Shown here one piece after another: positions 49,162 to 57,584 of a DNA stretch of 64,000 bases. Made by a program: the position numbers and the translations under genes. Position 1 is the first letter of the stretch. Every line of letters begins with the position of its first letter. The notes under the pieces are model-generated. The model saw nothing but the letters and a program-made list of their open reading frames with translations. It was not told the DNA's origin and did not search any database. This stretch comes from Kribbella sp. NBC_00382 (GTDB taxonomy: Bacteria > Actinomycetota > Actinomycetes > Propionibacteriales > Kribbellaceae). Where the stretch lies: assembly GCF_036067295.1 (NCBI RefSeq), contig NZ_CP107954.1, positions 2,790,001-2,854,000 on the forward strand, given 5' to 3'.

Positions 49162-50292
49162 GTGGGCAAGCTCGAGCGGGCGGGGATCGCGCTCTTGGCC
49201 ATCGTGCTGGTCGTGGGCACGACGGCGTACCACGGCTGGCCCACCACGTTCCTGGGTAACGTCTTCACCGCGCTGCTGCTGGCGAGTGGGCTGACGCTGG
49301 TGTGGTGGCGGACCCATCCCCGAGCGGTTGCTCTCGGGGGTGGCGGGTTCCTGCTGCTGGCGACGCTGCTCAACGCCTATGGGTGGTTTCCCGACATCTG
49401 CTTCGCGATCATGGCGGTCCTGGCGCTGGTGGCCGCGCTGGGCTGGTCGGGGGCTGCCGCCTGGGGCGCTGCGGCCGGGTTTGCGGCGTACCTGCTGATC
49501 CTCGAGCTGATCCTCAGCTCTACCAGCGACATGCCGTTGATCATGTTCACCGTCCCCAGCTTTCTCGCCGGCACGGTACTGCGGCTCCGGCGTGAGGCGG
49601 CCGACCAGCTCGCCCGTCGGAGCGTGGAACTGGAGGAGGAGCGGGAGCTGTTCACTGAGCTCGCCGTTCGTCACGAGCGGAGCCGGATCGCCGCCGAACT
49701 GCACGACATCGTCGGCCACGCCATCAGTGTCATGGTCATCCAGGCGGCCGCCGGACAACGACTGGTCGACCGGGACCCGGTCCAGGCCGACCAGGTCTTC
49801 TCCGGCATCGCGGAGTCGGCGCGCCAGGGCCATGACGACCTGCAGCGACTCGTCGAGCTCCTCGGTGGATCAGAGGTCAGCGGCCCGGACCTCTCCCTGA
49901 TCGACGAGGTCGTGACCCGGGCCGCCCGCGGCGGACTGGACGTGTCATGCCGCTTCGAAGGCGACCGCGACGGCCTCGCCGCTCCGACCGCGCACATCGC
50001 GTTCCGGGTCGTCCAGGAGAGCTTGACCAACGCACTCCGGTACGCACCGGGAGCGGCCGTCCGGGTCCTCGTCAACGGGTCGGGCCGATGCCTCACCGTC
50101 AGCATCGAGAACGACCAGGCGACCCGCGACCATCCACGCCTGTCCGGCACCGGCCACGGACTGATCGGCCTACGCGAACGCGTACAGGCACTAGGCGGCC
50201 AACTGACCGCCGGCCCAGTCCCCGGCGCCGGCTGGCAAGTCAGGGCCGTCCTGCCCGACGGCCGCATCCGCTCAACCACCCGTCGCAACTGA
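49162..50292 (+). CDS. sensor histidine kinase (HisKA_3, NarL partner)
   Basis: A 376-residue kinase with about five N-terminal helices and an intact catalytic part: phospho-acceptor SRIAAELHDIVGHAISVMV, N-box VVQESLTNALRYA and G-box GTGHGLIGLRERVQALGG. It should phosphorylate a NarL-type regulator, most likely the one encoded at 46586. The GTG start has GAGGAGGCGGGG upstream. A fragment of a histidine phosphatase gene lies directly after its stop. Confidence 0.9.
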   Translation: MGKLERAGIALLAIVLVVGTTAYHGWPTTFLGNVFTALLLASGLTLVWWRTHPRAVALGGGGFLLLATLLNAYGWFPDICFAIMAVLALVAALGWSGAAAWGAAAGFAAYLLILELILSSTSDMPLIMFTVPSFLAGTVLRLRREAADQLARRSVELEEERELFTELAVRHERSRIAAELHDIVGHAISVMVIQAAAGQRLVDRDPVQADQVFSGIAESARQGHDDLQRLVELLGGSEVSGPDLSLIDEVVTRAARGGLDVSCRFEGDRDGLAAPTAHIAFRVVQESLTNALRYAPGAAVRVLVNGSGRCLTVSIENDQATRDHPRLSGTGHGLIGLRERVQALGGQLTAGPVPGAGWQVRAVLPDGRIRSTTRRN

Positions 50293-50722
50293 CCATTCGC
50301 AGCAGACCGATCGGCCCGGATGACGAGCGTCCCCTTAGCAACAAGGGATTGCAGGAAGCAGCCGTCCTGGCGACCGCCATCCAGCATGCGCAAGCCGTCC
50401 ACACCAGCCCCGCCCTGCGCTCCCGCCAATCGGTAACACCACTGCCGGGCGTCGCGGACCGATCGTCCTCGGCGAGCCTGCGCGGGCACGTCCGAGTAGG
50501 TATCCGATACCACAGAGGCGTAGGGGTTCGTCGATGGTGGGCATGCAGGCTCACCGGGGTCCTGGAGGGCAAACATGATCGCCATGCGGTGACACGGTTT
50601 GGGCGTGGCAGCGGGCCGCGGGAGCTGGGGGTGGGGAGCGGCGAGGTACGAGCCGCGTGGGCGGAGTCGTCCCTCGGATGCAGAAGAGCCGGACGCTAGG
50701 TGCGTCCGGCTCTTCTGACGAG
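50293..50722. other. gene-free stretch between kinase and tRNA-Ser
   Basis: About 430 bases with no intact gene. The first half carries a decayed histidine phosphatase fragment; the second half (50500-50720) shows nothing recognised, apart from short GT-rich blocks. Confidence 0.6.
50295..50480 (+). pseudogene. decayed histidine phosphatase (SixA-like) fragment
   Basis: One frame reads PDDERPLSNKGLQEAAVLAT followed by VHTSPALRSRQSVTPL, matching the region after the RHG motif in SixA/phosphoglycerate mutase-like phosphatases (DRPLSxxGxxQA...SSPxxRxxQT). The N-terminal RHG (here IRSRP) and the C-terminal half are lost. It is a relic, with no start codon of its own. Confidence 0.6.
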
Positions 50723-50810
50723 TGGCGGAGGATACGAGATTCGAACTCGTGAGGGGTTGCCCCCAACACGCTTTCCAAGCGTGCGCCCTAGGCCTCTAGG
50801 CGAATCCTCC
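50723..50810 (-). tRNA. tRNA-Ser (anticodon GGA)
   Basis: An 88-nt class II tRNA on the minus strand. The acceptor 5' GGAGGAT pairs with ATCCTCC; the discriminator G and an encoded CCA end at 50723. The anticodon loop is CTTGGAAAG (GGA), there is a long variable arm (GTTGGGGGCAACCCC), and the T-loop is GTTCGAATC. Confidence 0.95.
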
Positions 50811-50876
50811 AGGCGCGAGGATACGCGAGGAACGGGTGGGGAGGAAAATCGGGGGCCCCAGGGGAGGCACGCCGCC

Positions 50877-50882
50877 TAGGGT
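50877..50882 (+). promoter_or_regulatory. leaderless -10 (TAGGGT) of the acetyltransferase at 50890
   Basis: TAGGGT, then 7 bases (CGGGGGT), then ATG 50890. Confidence 0.6.
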
Positions 50883-50889
50883 CGGGGGT

Positions 50890-51522
50890 ATGACTGGTGC
50901 GCCTGATCCGGGGGTTGTTTATCCGATGGCGGGGGTTGAGCGCGTGGTGCTGCTCTCGGGGGTGGTGGACTCGGAGCTGGTGGAGGTGGGGGAGTACTCG
51001 TACTACGACGATCCGGTGGCGCCTGAGCGGTTTCTTGAGAAGAACGTGCTGTATCACTACGGGCCCGAGATGCTGCGGATCGGGAAGTACTGCGCGCTGG
51101 GTGAGGGGACGACGTTCGTGATGAACGGGGCCAATCATCGGATGGATGGGCCGTCGACGTTTCCGTTTCCGATCATGGGTGGGGACTGGGCGGAGTACTT
51201 CAACCTGATCACGGGGCTGCCTGGGCGGGGTGACACGGTGGTCGGGAACGACGTTTGGTTCGGGTACGGAGCGACGGTGATGCCTGGGGTGCGGATCGGG
51301 GACGGGGCGATCGTCGCGGCCAAGGCGGTGGTAGTTGAGGACGTACCGGCGTACGGGATCGTTGGTGGGAATCCGGCCAAGTTGATTCGCAAGCGCTTCG
51401 GGGATGACGAGATCGCCAGGTTGCTGAGCGTCGCCTGGTGGGACTGGGCGCCGGAGAAGGTCGGGCGGAACATTCCGGCGATCATGGCCGGCAGCATCGA
51501 GGAGTTGGAGGCTGCGGAGTGA
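50890..51522 (+). CDS. xenobiotic (Vat/CatB-type) O-acetyltransferase, left-handed beta-helix
   Basis: A 210-residue hexapeptide-repeat acetyltransferase. [36 protein letters not shown] (His as catalytic base) and the helix repeats [54 protein letters not shown] are typical of the Vat streptogramin and CatB chloramphenicol group. Real antibiotics as substrate are not proven; many relatives act on other alcohols. TAGGGT 7 bases upstream suggests a leaderless mRNA. It is coupled to the next GNAT gene by GTGA overlap. Confidence 0.85.
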   Translation: MTGAPDPGVVYPMAGVERVVLLSGVVDSELVEVGEYSYYDDPVAPERFLEKNVLYHYGPEMLRIGKYCALGEGTTFVMNGANHRMDGPSTFPFPIMGGDWAEYFNLITGLPGRGDTVVGNDVWFGYGATVMPGVRIGDGAIVAAKAVVVEDVPAYGIVGGNPAKLIRKRFGDDEIARLLSVAWWDWAPEKVGRNIPAIMAGSIEELEAAE

Positions 51523-52022
51523 CGGTACTGCGGGAGCTCACGCCGGACGATGTGGATGCGCTCCAGGAGCTGATTGAGTCGGATCCGGAGTACACGCAGC
51601 GGATCACCGGGTATCCGCCAGGGCAGGCCGATGCGCAGAGTCTGTTGATGATTCGGCCCGACGGTTTAGAGGCTGAGCAGAAGAAGGTTCTCGGGCTCAT
51701 CGAAGGCGAGCAACTCGTCGCGGTGGTCGATCTCATCAGGGGATATCCCAACGAGCACACGGCTTTCATCGGCCTGCTCGAAGTCCACGGCGAGCATCGC
51801 GGGAAGGGCACCGGCGCAGCGGCGTACCGGGGAGTGGAGGAGTACGTCGAGCGCGAGTGGCCGGAGGTACGGACGCTCAGGTTGGCTGTGGTCGACACCA
51901 ATGCCGCGGAGGCGCAGGGGTTCTGGGAGCGGCTGGGGTTTGGGCAGACGGGTGAGGTGAAGCCTTATCGGTACGACAAGCTCGAAAGCGTGACGCGGCT
52001 CTATGAGAAGCAGTTGTCCTGA
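51519..52022 (+). CDS. GNAT-family N-acetyltransferase
   Basis: A 167-residue acetyltransferase. Motif A is [25 protein letters not shown] and motif B is [24 protein letters not shown] 51519 overlaps the stop of the upstream Vat-type gene (GTGA), so translation is coupled and the two enzymes may act on related substrates. The acceptor is unknown. Confidence 0.85.
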   Translation: MTVLRELTPDDVDALQELIESDPEYTQRITGYPPGQADAQSLLMIRPDGLEAEQKKVLGLIEGEQLVAVVDLIRGYPNEHTAFIGLLEVHGEHRGKGTGAAAYRGVEEYVEREWPEVRTLRLAVVDTNAAEAQGFWERLGFGQTGEVKPYRYDKLESVTRLYEKQLS

Positions 52023-52044
52023 GGTCAATGAAATAAGGCGGTTG

Positions 52045-52863
52045 CTACGAGAGCAGGGCGGGGGCCAGTGCTCGCCACTGGTCGACCGGCTGGGGGCCGG
52101 TGATGCCGGTGATGACGTTGATGGCTACGTGGTCTGCGCCGGCGGTGTGGTGTTGGTGGAGCTTGTCGGCGATCTCAGATGGCGATCCCCAGGCGGCGAG
52201 TGAGTCGACCAGGTGGTCCGGGAGGTCGGCCAGGTCCGCGTCGGTGAAGCCTTGACGTTTGAGGGAGGCGGCGTAGCCGGGGATCTTCGGGAAGAAGCTG
52301 ATCGTGTCTCGTGCGATTGCTCGGGCCCGGGCTGGGTCGGACTCTAGGACGACGAGGTGGGCGACGGTGAGCAGCTTGTCTGGGCCCAGGGTCTTGCGGG
52401 CCTCGGCGGTGTACTCAGGAGTGATCAGGAACGGGTATGCCCCAGCAGTCCGTTCGGCAGCCAGTTCGAGCATCCGCGGCCCGAGCGCTGCTAGCAGCCG
52501 ATGGTTAGTCGGTACGCCGTCCAGCTGGTCGAGGTACTCGTTGAGCCGGGCGATCGGGTGAGGGCCGTGGGCGCCGCCTAAGCCGACGATGAAGCGGCCG
52601 GGGGCGGCGGCCTCCAGGGCGGCGTACGCGGAGGTCACGTCGGCGGCACTGTAGGTGTCGACCGACAGGATGCCGGTGACGAATCTGATCGTCGAGGTCG
52701 CTCGGATGAGGTCGGTGACGGTCTGGAGGCCGGGCAGTGGACCGCCGGAGAGCCAGATGGCGGGGTAGCCGAGGTCCTCGGCGGCCTGCGCTGCGTCGAG
52801 GGAGTCGGAGCTGCTGGTCAGACCGGTGGTGATCCCGAAGGGGCCGAAGTCGAGGCTCGTCAT
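52045..52863 (-). CDS. LLM-class F420-dependent oxidoreductase
   Basis: A 272-residue luciferase-like TIM-barrel enzyme (DFGPFGITTGLTSSSDSLDAAQAAEDLGYPAIWLSGG; VDTYSAADVTSAYAALEAAAPGRFIVGLGGAHGP; GSPSEIADKLHQHHTAGADHVAINV). The group uses coenzyme F420 or FMN, here most probably F420, as in most actinobacterial members. The substrate is unknown. ATG 52863 was chosen by the start of the barrel; an open frame extends upstream into the SRP RNA gene and is not coding. Confidence 0.85.
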   Translation of the reverse strand: MTSLDFGPFGITTGLTSSSDSLDAAQAAEDLGYPAIWLSGGPLPGLQTVTDLIRATSTIRFVTGILSVDTYSAADVTSAYAALEAAAPGRFIVGLGGAHGPHPIARLNEYLDQLDGVPTNHRLLAALGPRMLELAAERTAGAYPFLITPEYTAEARKTLGPDKLLTVAHLVVLESDPARARAIARDTISFFPKIPGYAASLKRQGFTDADLADLPDHLVDSLAAWGSPSEIADKLHQHHTAGADHVAINVITGITGPQPVDQWRALAPALLS

Positions 52864-53003
52864 AACGATGCCAACCTGGCCGGCCGCGCAGGCATTCCGG
52901 CGACTCGGCATCCGCCAGGCCCGGCGGCGCGGGGAGTCGGGGTTCCGCAGTACCGGAGGGCCGGATTCTGAGGTGGGGGGCCTGATCACGTACACTTCTG
53001 GCT

Positions 53004-53092
53004 GGTTCCCCGCGTGGCGGTATCTCGCCCAACTCCCCCAGGGCCGGAAGGCAGCAAGGGTAAGTGAGCTCTTCCGGGTGCGCGGGGAATCC
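53004..53092 (+). ncRNA. ffs: small SRP RNA (4.5S type)
   Basis: The conserved apical domain AGGGCCGGAAGGCAGCAAGG (symmetric and asymmetric loops bound by Ffh) is seen at 53040-53059, and the base stem is formed by GGTTCCCCGCG with CGCGGGGAATCC. The ends were set by that stem. It is a short bacterial form without Alu domain. In other actinobacteria it also lies near tRNA-Ser and dnaX. Confidence 0.92.
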
Positions 53093-53176
53093 TTATGTCC
53101 GGACCCATCGCCGCAGCCTCCAACCGCGGCGAAATAGGCTGGGATCGAAAACGATCCACGCCTACGAGGGAGTCCG

Positions 53177-53995
53177 ATGAGCGAGCTCGACCGCCGGTAC
53201 CTGCAGGAACTGATCATCGGCGAGCTCGGGGTGACGCCGTCCTTCGACGCCGACGTCGAGATCGAGCGCCGGATCGCGTTCCTCGTCGACCAGCTCAGGA
53301 GTTCGGGCGCCAAGGCGTACGTGCTGGGTATCTCCGGCGGCGTCGACTCCAGTACTGCGGGCCGCCTCTGCCAGCTAGCCGTCGAGCGGGTCCGGGCCGA
53401 GGGCGGCCAGGCGACCTTCATCGCTATGCGGCTGCCGTACGGGGTACAGGCCGATGAGGATGACGCGCAGCGGGCGCTCGAGTTCATCCGCCCGGACGAG
53501 ACGCTCACGGTCGACGTCAAGCCGGCCACGGATGCGCTGGTCGAGTCGGTCCGGCACGCCGACCTCGGTGATCGCGAGGACTTCCACAGCGGCAACGTCA
53601 AGGCGCGGCAGCGGATGGTCGCGCAGTACGCCGTCGCCGGTGCGCGCGGCGGGCTCGTGGTCGGGACGGATCACGCGGCTGAGGCGGTGATGGGGTTCTT
53701 CACGAAGTACGGCGATGGCGCCTGCGATCTGACCCCTCTGGCGGGGCTGACCAAGCGCCGGGTGCGTGCCGTCGGCGCGAAGCTCGGTGCGTCGGAGCTG
53801 ATCACCGGCAAGGTGCCGACCGCCGACCTGGAGACGTCCAACCCGGGTGTGCCGGACGAGCTGGTGCTCGGGGTGACGTACGACGAGATCGACGACTTCC
53901 TCGAGGGCAAGCAGGTCAGCGACAAGGCCGCCGAGACGATCATCAGCTACCACCGCCGCACCATCCATAAGCGCGCCGTCCCGATCGCCCCCTGA
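53177..53995 (+). CDS. nadE: ammonia-dependent NAD+ synthetase
   Basis: A 272-residue enzyme that forms NAD+ from nicotinic acid adenine dinucleotide, ATP and ammonia. The P-loop motif is GISGGVDSS (about 50-58), followed by [14 protein letters not shown], the tetramer/dimer helix GNVKARQRM and the typical [31 protein letters not shown]. No glutaminase (CN hydrolase) domain is fused, so it uses free ammonia. The length fits the short form. The ATG is preceded by GGGAG. It ends at a large inverted repeat. Confidence 0.97.
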   Translation: MSELDRRYLQELIIGELGVTPSFDADVEIERRIAFLVDQLRSSGAKAYVLGISGGVDSSTAGRLCQLAVERVRAEGGQATFIAMRLPYGVQADEDDAQRALEFIRPDETLTVDVKPATDALVESVRHADLGDREDFHSGNVKARQRMVAQYAVAGARGGLVVGTDHAAEAVMGFFTKYGDGACDLTPLAGLTKRRVRAVGAKLGASELITGKVPTADLETSNPGVPDELVLGVTYDEIDDFLEGKQVSDKAAETIISYHRRTIHKRAVPIAP

Positions 53996-54000
53996 CGCCC

Positions 54001-54112
54001 CGGACCGCCACCACTCACCAACCCTCGCTGCGGGCCACCCAAAGCTGCGGTTCACGCCTGGACGCGGCGGTGGTCCAGCCCTCAGCTGGGCTTTGTGAGT
54101 GGTGGCGGTCCG
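54001..54112. terminator. large inverted repeat between nadE and the alpha/beta hydrolase
   Basis: The 18-bp arms CGGACCGCCACCACTCAC (54001-54018) and GTGAGTGGTGGCGGTCCG (54095-54112) match perfectly, around a 76-nt loop that has its own CCAGC-CCTCA-GCTGG hairpin. It sits between two convergent genes and probably serves both as a terminator. Confidence 0.75.
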
Positions 54113-54117
54113 CGCGT

Positions 54118-54987
54118 TCAGCTGAGGACGAACTCAGTCACCAGCCGGGTGTAGGCGTCGGCGGCTTCGACGTGGGCGAAGTGGCCGGCGGCCTCGAAGT
54201 ACCGGTACGTGCCGTTGCGGACGTCCTGCTGGAAGCGGGTGATCTCGGTCGGGCTGGTCACCGGGTCGTATCCGCCCTTGATGAGCAGTGCGGGCTGCGG
54301 TACCTGGCTGAGGAGAGGCAGGAGCGATTCGAGGAAGCCGGGCGAGTGGATGATGCTCTCGGCGAAGCGGCCGGCCCGGCTCTGGATCTCGTCGGGTAGC
54401 TCGTCGGCGGGCAGCTTCAGGTCCTTCGAGCCCGGTCCGAGGTAGACCTCCATCCGGCGGTCGCCGAGGCGTTGCATCGCGCTGATCCGCTCCTCCCACT
54501 TCTGTACGGTCATCGGGCCGCGGTCCTCGAGCAGTTCGGCCACGCCTTTGTCCAGACCGAGTTCGCGCAATAGCGGCAGGCCTGCCTGGACCAGGTTCCG
54601 GGTGACGAGGTCGAAGTCCCAGGCCGGGTTCTCGAAGATCACCCGCTCGACGATCGCGGGATGCAGTACGGCGTACCGGAGAGCCAGCCGGCCGCCGAAC
54701 GAGTGGCCCAGGATCGCCCATCTATCGATGCCCAGCGATGCCCGTACTGCCTCGAAGTCGGCGATCAGGTCGTCCTCGGTGACTTCGCCGACCAGCGGAT
54801 CGGAGTGCTGGACGCCGCGCTGGTCGACGGCGATCAGGCGGAGCTGCTGGGACAGTGCATCGCCCTGGAAGGAGAGGAAGTCGTACGTTCCCGAGCCCGG
54901 CCCGCCGTGCAGGAAGAGGAGCGCCGGAGCGTTCGAGGGCCCGCGCTGATCGACGTACAGGCTGGTGCCGCGAATCTCCATCAGCAT
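54118..54987 (-). CDS. alpha/beta hydrolase (proline iminopeptidase-like)
   Basis: A 289-residue cytosolic hydrolase. The oxyanion segment is LFLHGGPGSG, the nucleophile elbow is GHSFGG, and the acid and His lie in GGYDPVTSP and EAAGHFAHVE. This order and the HGGPG motif place it near prolyl aminopeptidase and related enzymes. The start is ATG 54987 (or 54981), 7 bases after TACCCT on the minus strand, so it is probably leaderless. It is divergent from the acyl-CoA dehydrogenase. Confidence 0.88.
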   Translation of the reverse strand: MLMEIRGTSLYVDQRGPSNAPALLFLHGGPGSGTYDFLSFQGDALSQQLRLIAVDQRGVQHSDPLVGEVTEDDLIADFEAVRASLGIDRWAILGHSFGGRLALRYAVLHPAIVERVIFENPAWDFDLVTRNLVQAGLPLLRELGLDKGVAELLEDRGPMTVQKWEERISAMQRLGDRRMEVYLGPGSKDLKLPADELPDEIQSRAGRFAESIIHSPGFLESLLPLLSQVPQPALLIKGGYDPVTSPTEITRFQQDVRNGTYRYFEAAGHFAHVEAADAYTRLVTEFVLS

Positions 54988-54994
54988 GTGAGCG

Positions 54995-55000
54995 AGGGTA
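54995..55000 (-). promoter_or_regulatory. leaderless -10 (TACCCT) of the alpha/beta hydrolase
   Basis: TACCCT on the minus strand, 7 bases before ATG 54987. Confidence 0.55.
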
Positions 55001-55043
55001 GAACCGCCTACGGTGGGTTGAAAACCCATTCGATGGAGGGCTG

Positions 55044-56216
55044 ATGGTCGACTTCTCGCTCAGTGAGGAACAGCGGGCGATCCGCGAGACGACGCGGGAG
55101 TTCGTCCGCCGGGAGCTGATGCCGCTGGAGAACGAGGTGCTCAAGCGGGAGCGGGAGGGGTTGCCGGGGATCGAGCCGGACGTGGTCAAAGAGCTGCGGC
55201 TGAAGGCGAAGTCGTTCGGGTTCTGGGGGTTGAGCACGCCCGAGGAGTACGGCGGGATGGATCTGTCGGCGGTCGACCAGACCCTGATCACGAGCGAGCT
55301 CGGGCGTACTTTCGTGCCGTTCTCATTCGGCGGCGAGGCCGACAACATCCTCTTCGAGAGCAACGAGGAGCAGCGCAAGGAGTACCTGCTGCCGACGATC
55401 TCGGGTGAGCGCAAGTCGTGTTTCGCGATCACCGAGCCGGGCGCCGGCTCCGACACCCGGGCGATCCGGACCACTGCCCGCCGCGACGGCGACGACTGGG
55501 TGATCCGGGGTGAGAAGACCTTCATCACCGGCGGCAACGAAGCGGATTTCGCGATCGTCATCGCGGTCACCGATGGGGAGTTGGGGTCGAAGGGCGGGTT
55601 CACCGCCTTCCTCGTCGACCGGGACCGCGGCTGGACCTCCGACCCGATCGTCACCATGGGCCAGGCGGTGCCGGCGACCTTGAACTTCGACGACGTCCGG
55701 GTCCCTGCCGACCATGTACTCGGCGAGGTCGGTCAGGGGTACGAGCTGGCGATGCGGTGGATCATGAAGGGCCGATTCATCATCCCCGCGCGCGGTATCG
55801 GCGCGTGCGAACGCCTGCTCCAGTTGGCGATCGAGCACGCGACCACGCGGGAGACCTTCGGCAGCAAGATCGGCGACAACCAGGCGATCCAGTGGATGAT
55901 CGCGGACTCCGAGGTCGAGCTGGAGGCGGCGCGCTGGCTCGTCTTCTACGCCGCGTGGTCCGTCGACCAGGGGCGCCCGCCGCAGCATGACAGCGCGATC
56001 GCCAAGCTGTACGGCACCAACACCGTCAACCGGGTCGCTGATCGGGTGCTGCAGATCCACGGCGGGATGGGGTACACGAAGGAGCTGCCGATCGAGCGCT
56101 GGTTCCGCGAGGTCCGGCTGTGGCGCATCTTCGAGGGGACCGACGAGATGCAGCGGCTGATCATCTCCCGCGACCTACTCCGCGGCTATCGCAAGCCGGG
56201 AGCCCACTTCAACTAG
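55044..56216 (+). CDS. acyl-CoA dehydrogenase
   Basis: A 390-residue flavoenzyme that introduces a trans-2,3 double bond into an acyl-CoA. The N-terminal helical domain, the middle beta domain (CFAITEPGAGSDTRAIRTTA, the FAD/substrate loop; GEKTFITGG) and the C-terminal helical domain (QIHGGMGYTKELPIERWFREVR; IFEGTDEMQ with the catalytic Glu) are in order. The chain-length preference is unknown. The ATG has GGAGGG upstream. Its TAG stop is shared in a CTAG with the convergent MarR gene. Confidence 0.95.
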   Translation: MVDFSLSEEQRAIRETTREFVRRELMPLENEVLKREREGLPGIEPDVVKELRLKAKSFGFWGLSTPEEYGGMDLSAVDQTLITSELGRTFVPFSFGGEADNILFESNEEQRKEYLLPTISGERKSCFAITEPGAGSDTRAIRTTARRDGDDWVIRGEKTFITGGNEADFAIVIAVTDGELGSKGGFTAFLVDRDRGWTSDPIVTMGQAVPATLNFDDVRVPADHVLGEVGQGYELAMRWIMKGRFIIPARGIGACERLLQLAIEHATTRETFGSKIGDNQAIQWMIADSEVELEAARWLVFYAAWSVDQGRPPQHDSAIAKLYGTNTVNRVADRVLQIHGGMGYTKELPIERWFREVRLWRIFEGTDEMQRLIISRDLLRGYRKPGAHFN

Positions 56217-56677
56217 TCCTTCTCTACTGCGCGTCGCCTGGCTAGTGCTTCTCCTGCGGGGAAGGCGCCGGCCAGGGCGCGCAGGGTGGTGAGGGTCTCG
56301 GCCACTGGTTGTCCGGCGACTAGTTGGTCGATACCGGTGTGCAGCTTCTCCTCGACGGCGACGATGCGCTTGCTGAGCGCCTTCCCCTCGGTGGTGAGGC
56401 TCAGTGCTAGGTACCGCCGGTCGTCCGGGTCCGTGTCGCGTTGCACTAGGCCCTGCGCGACCAGGCGATCTACTAGGCGGCTGGGGCTGTTACCTGTCTC
56501 GCAGACGAGCAGGCCGCCGAGTGCGCTGAGGGTGAGGGGGCCGTGGTCACGTAGTACGCGCAGTACTTCGGCCTGCGACGGCGTGACTCCCAGCGGACGG
56601 AGGTCGGCGGCCAGCAGCCGGTTGCCCTCACGCTGGATCGCCAGGATCAAGTACCGCAGCTCTTCGGCATCCTTCAT
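56213..56677 (-). CDS. MarR-family repressor
   Basis: A 154-residue winged-helix regulator (TPSQAEVLRVLRDHGPLTLSALGGLLVCETGNSPSRLVDRLVAQGLVQRDTDPDDRRYLALSLTTEGKAL; the wing is DPDDRRYLALSLT). ATG 56677 is only 17 bp after the lactonase-like gene, so the two form one operon. The palindrome at 57535-57554 in the operon promoter is its probable binding site, which gives self-control. The ligand is unknown; it may be the substrate of the hydrolase. Confidence 0.9.
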   Translation of the reverse strand: MKDAEELRYLILAIQREGNRLLAADLRPLGVTPSQAEVLRVLRDHGPLTLSALGGLLVCETGNSPSRLVDRLVAQGLVQRDTDPDDRRYLALSLTTEGKALSKRIVAVEEKLHTGIDQLVAGQPVAETLTTLRALAGAFPAGEALARRRAVEKD

Positions 56678-56694
56678 AGATGGACATCCTCTCG

Positions 56695-57522
56695 CTAGTG
56701 CAGGGCGAGGTGTGCGGCGGGATCGTGGGCGGCCAGGACGACCAGGTCGGGGAACAGTTCGCGCAACTGGTTGACCTTGGCGACTGCGCGATGCAATTCC
56801 GACCTGTTGCCGACTCCGGGGATCTCGCCGGCGGCGAGTAGGTCGGCGTCGTACGTGAGGTCGCCGACCATCAGCAGCGGCGGCGCGCCGGTACGTCGTA
56901 CCAGCATCGAGAGCGAGCCTGGGGTGTGGCCGGGTGTCGGCAGCAGTACGAGACTGCCGTCCCCGAACAGGTCGTGTCCCTGGTCGAAGGGGCCGATCGG
57001 GTCGATGCCCTCGTGGTGGATGCGCTCCCACCTGAGGTCGGGGCGCTCGATGTGGCGTCGCAGGTAGCCGCGGGCGGCGGCGAGCGGACGGCGCATCGAC
57101 CTCCACTCCTCGTCCGCGATGACGATTCTTGCCTTACTGAGGTTGGGGAGGCCGCCGATGTGGTCCTGGTGCAGATGTGAGAGCACCGCCGTGTGGACGT
57201 CGGCAATGTCGTACCCGGCTGCGGTCAGCAGGTTCGGGAGGGTCTGATCGGGGGCGATGTCGAAGGTCGCCAGTCGGTCGTAGACGAGGCCGGTGGGGCC
57301 GCCCGGGAAGTAGTGCGGGTCGGTGACGGAGGCACGGTCCTGGCCGGTGTCGAAGAGGACGAGCCCGTCTTCGTGCTCCACGACGTAGACGTTGATCGGA
57401 CGCGGTTGGGTCCAGCTCTTCGAGGTCGCGAGCCAGACGTACATGTTCTTGTCCGTGGGGCCGACGTGTTCGGGCCGGATCCGGACGCTTCCGGTGCTGA
57501 GGGTGCTCACTTTGCTGATCAT
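56695..57522 (-). CDS. MBL-fold hydrolase, N-acyl homoserine lactonase-like
   Basis: A 275-residue metallo-hydrolase. The metal motif is SHLHQDHIGG; further ligands are in TPGHTPGS, VGDLTYDA and the late AAHDP. The long N-terminal part (INVYVVEHEDGLVLFDTGQD) and the spacing are like the AttM/AiiB type of quorum-quenching lactonases, though other lactones or esters are possible. ATG 57522 lies 7 bases after TAATGT. The gene is the first of an operon with a MarR repressor. Confidence 0.85.
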   Translation of the reverse strand: MISKVSTLSTGSVRIRPEHVGPTDKNMYVWLATSKSWTQPRPINVYVVEHEDGLVLFDTGQDRASVTDPHYFPGGPTGLVYDRLATFDIAPDQTLPNLLTAAGYDIADVHTAVLSHLHQDHIGGLPNLSKARIVIADEEWRSMRRPLAAARGYLRRHIERPDLRWERIHHEGIDPIGPFDQGHDLFGDGSLVLLPTPGHTPGSLSMLVRRTGAPPLLMVGDLTYDADLLAAGEIPGVGNRSELHRAVAKVNQLRELFPDLVVLAAHDPAAHLALH

Positions 57523-57529
57523 GATTAAT

Positions 57530-57557
57530 ACATTACACGACATGTATGTCGTGTCAA
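57530..57557 (-). promoter_or_regulatory. lactonase/MarR operon promoter with 20-bp operator
   Basis: On the minus strand the -35 TTGACA (57552-57557) and -10 TAATGT (57530-57535) lie 16 bp apart, and ATG 57522 follows 7 bases later (leaderless). The palindrome ACACGACAT-GT-ATGTCGTGT (57535-57554) fills the promoter, so the MarR protein would block it fully. Confidence 0.82.
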
Positions 57558-57584
57558 CTAATCTACTGGGGTGAGACTTGGCGC

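Noticed and set aside
52864..53601. Upstream extension of the LLM oxidoreductase frame
   Set aside because: It runs through the SRP RNA and the start of nadE on the opposite strand; the fold begins at ATG 52863.
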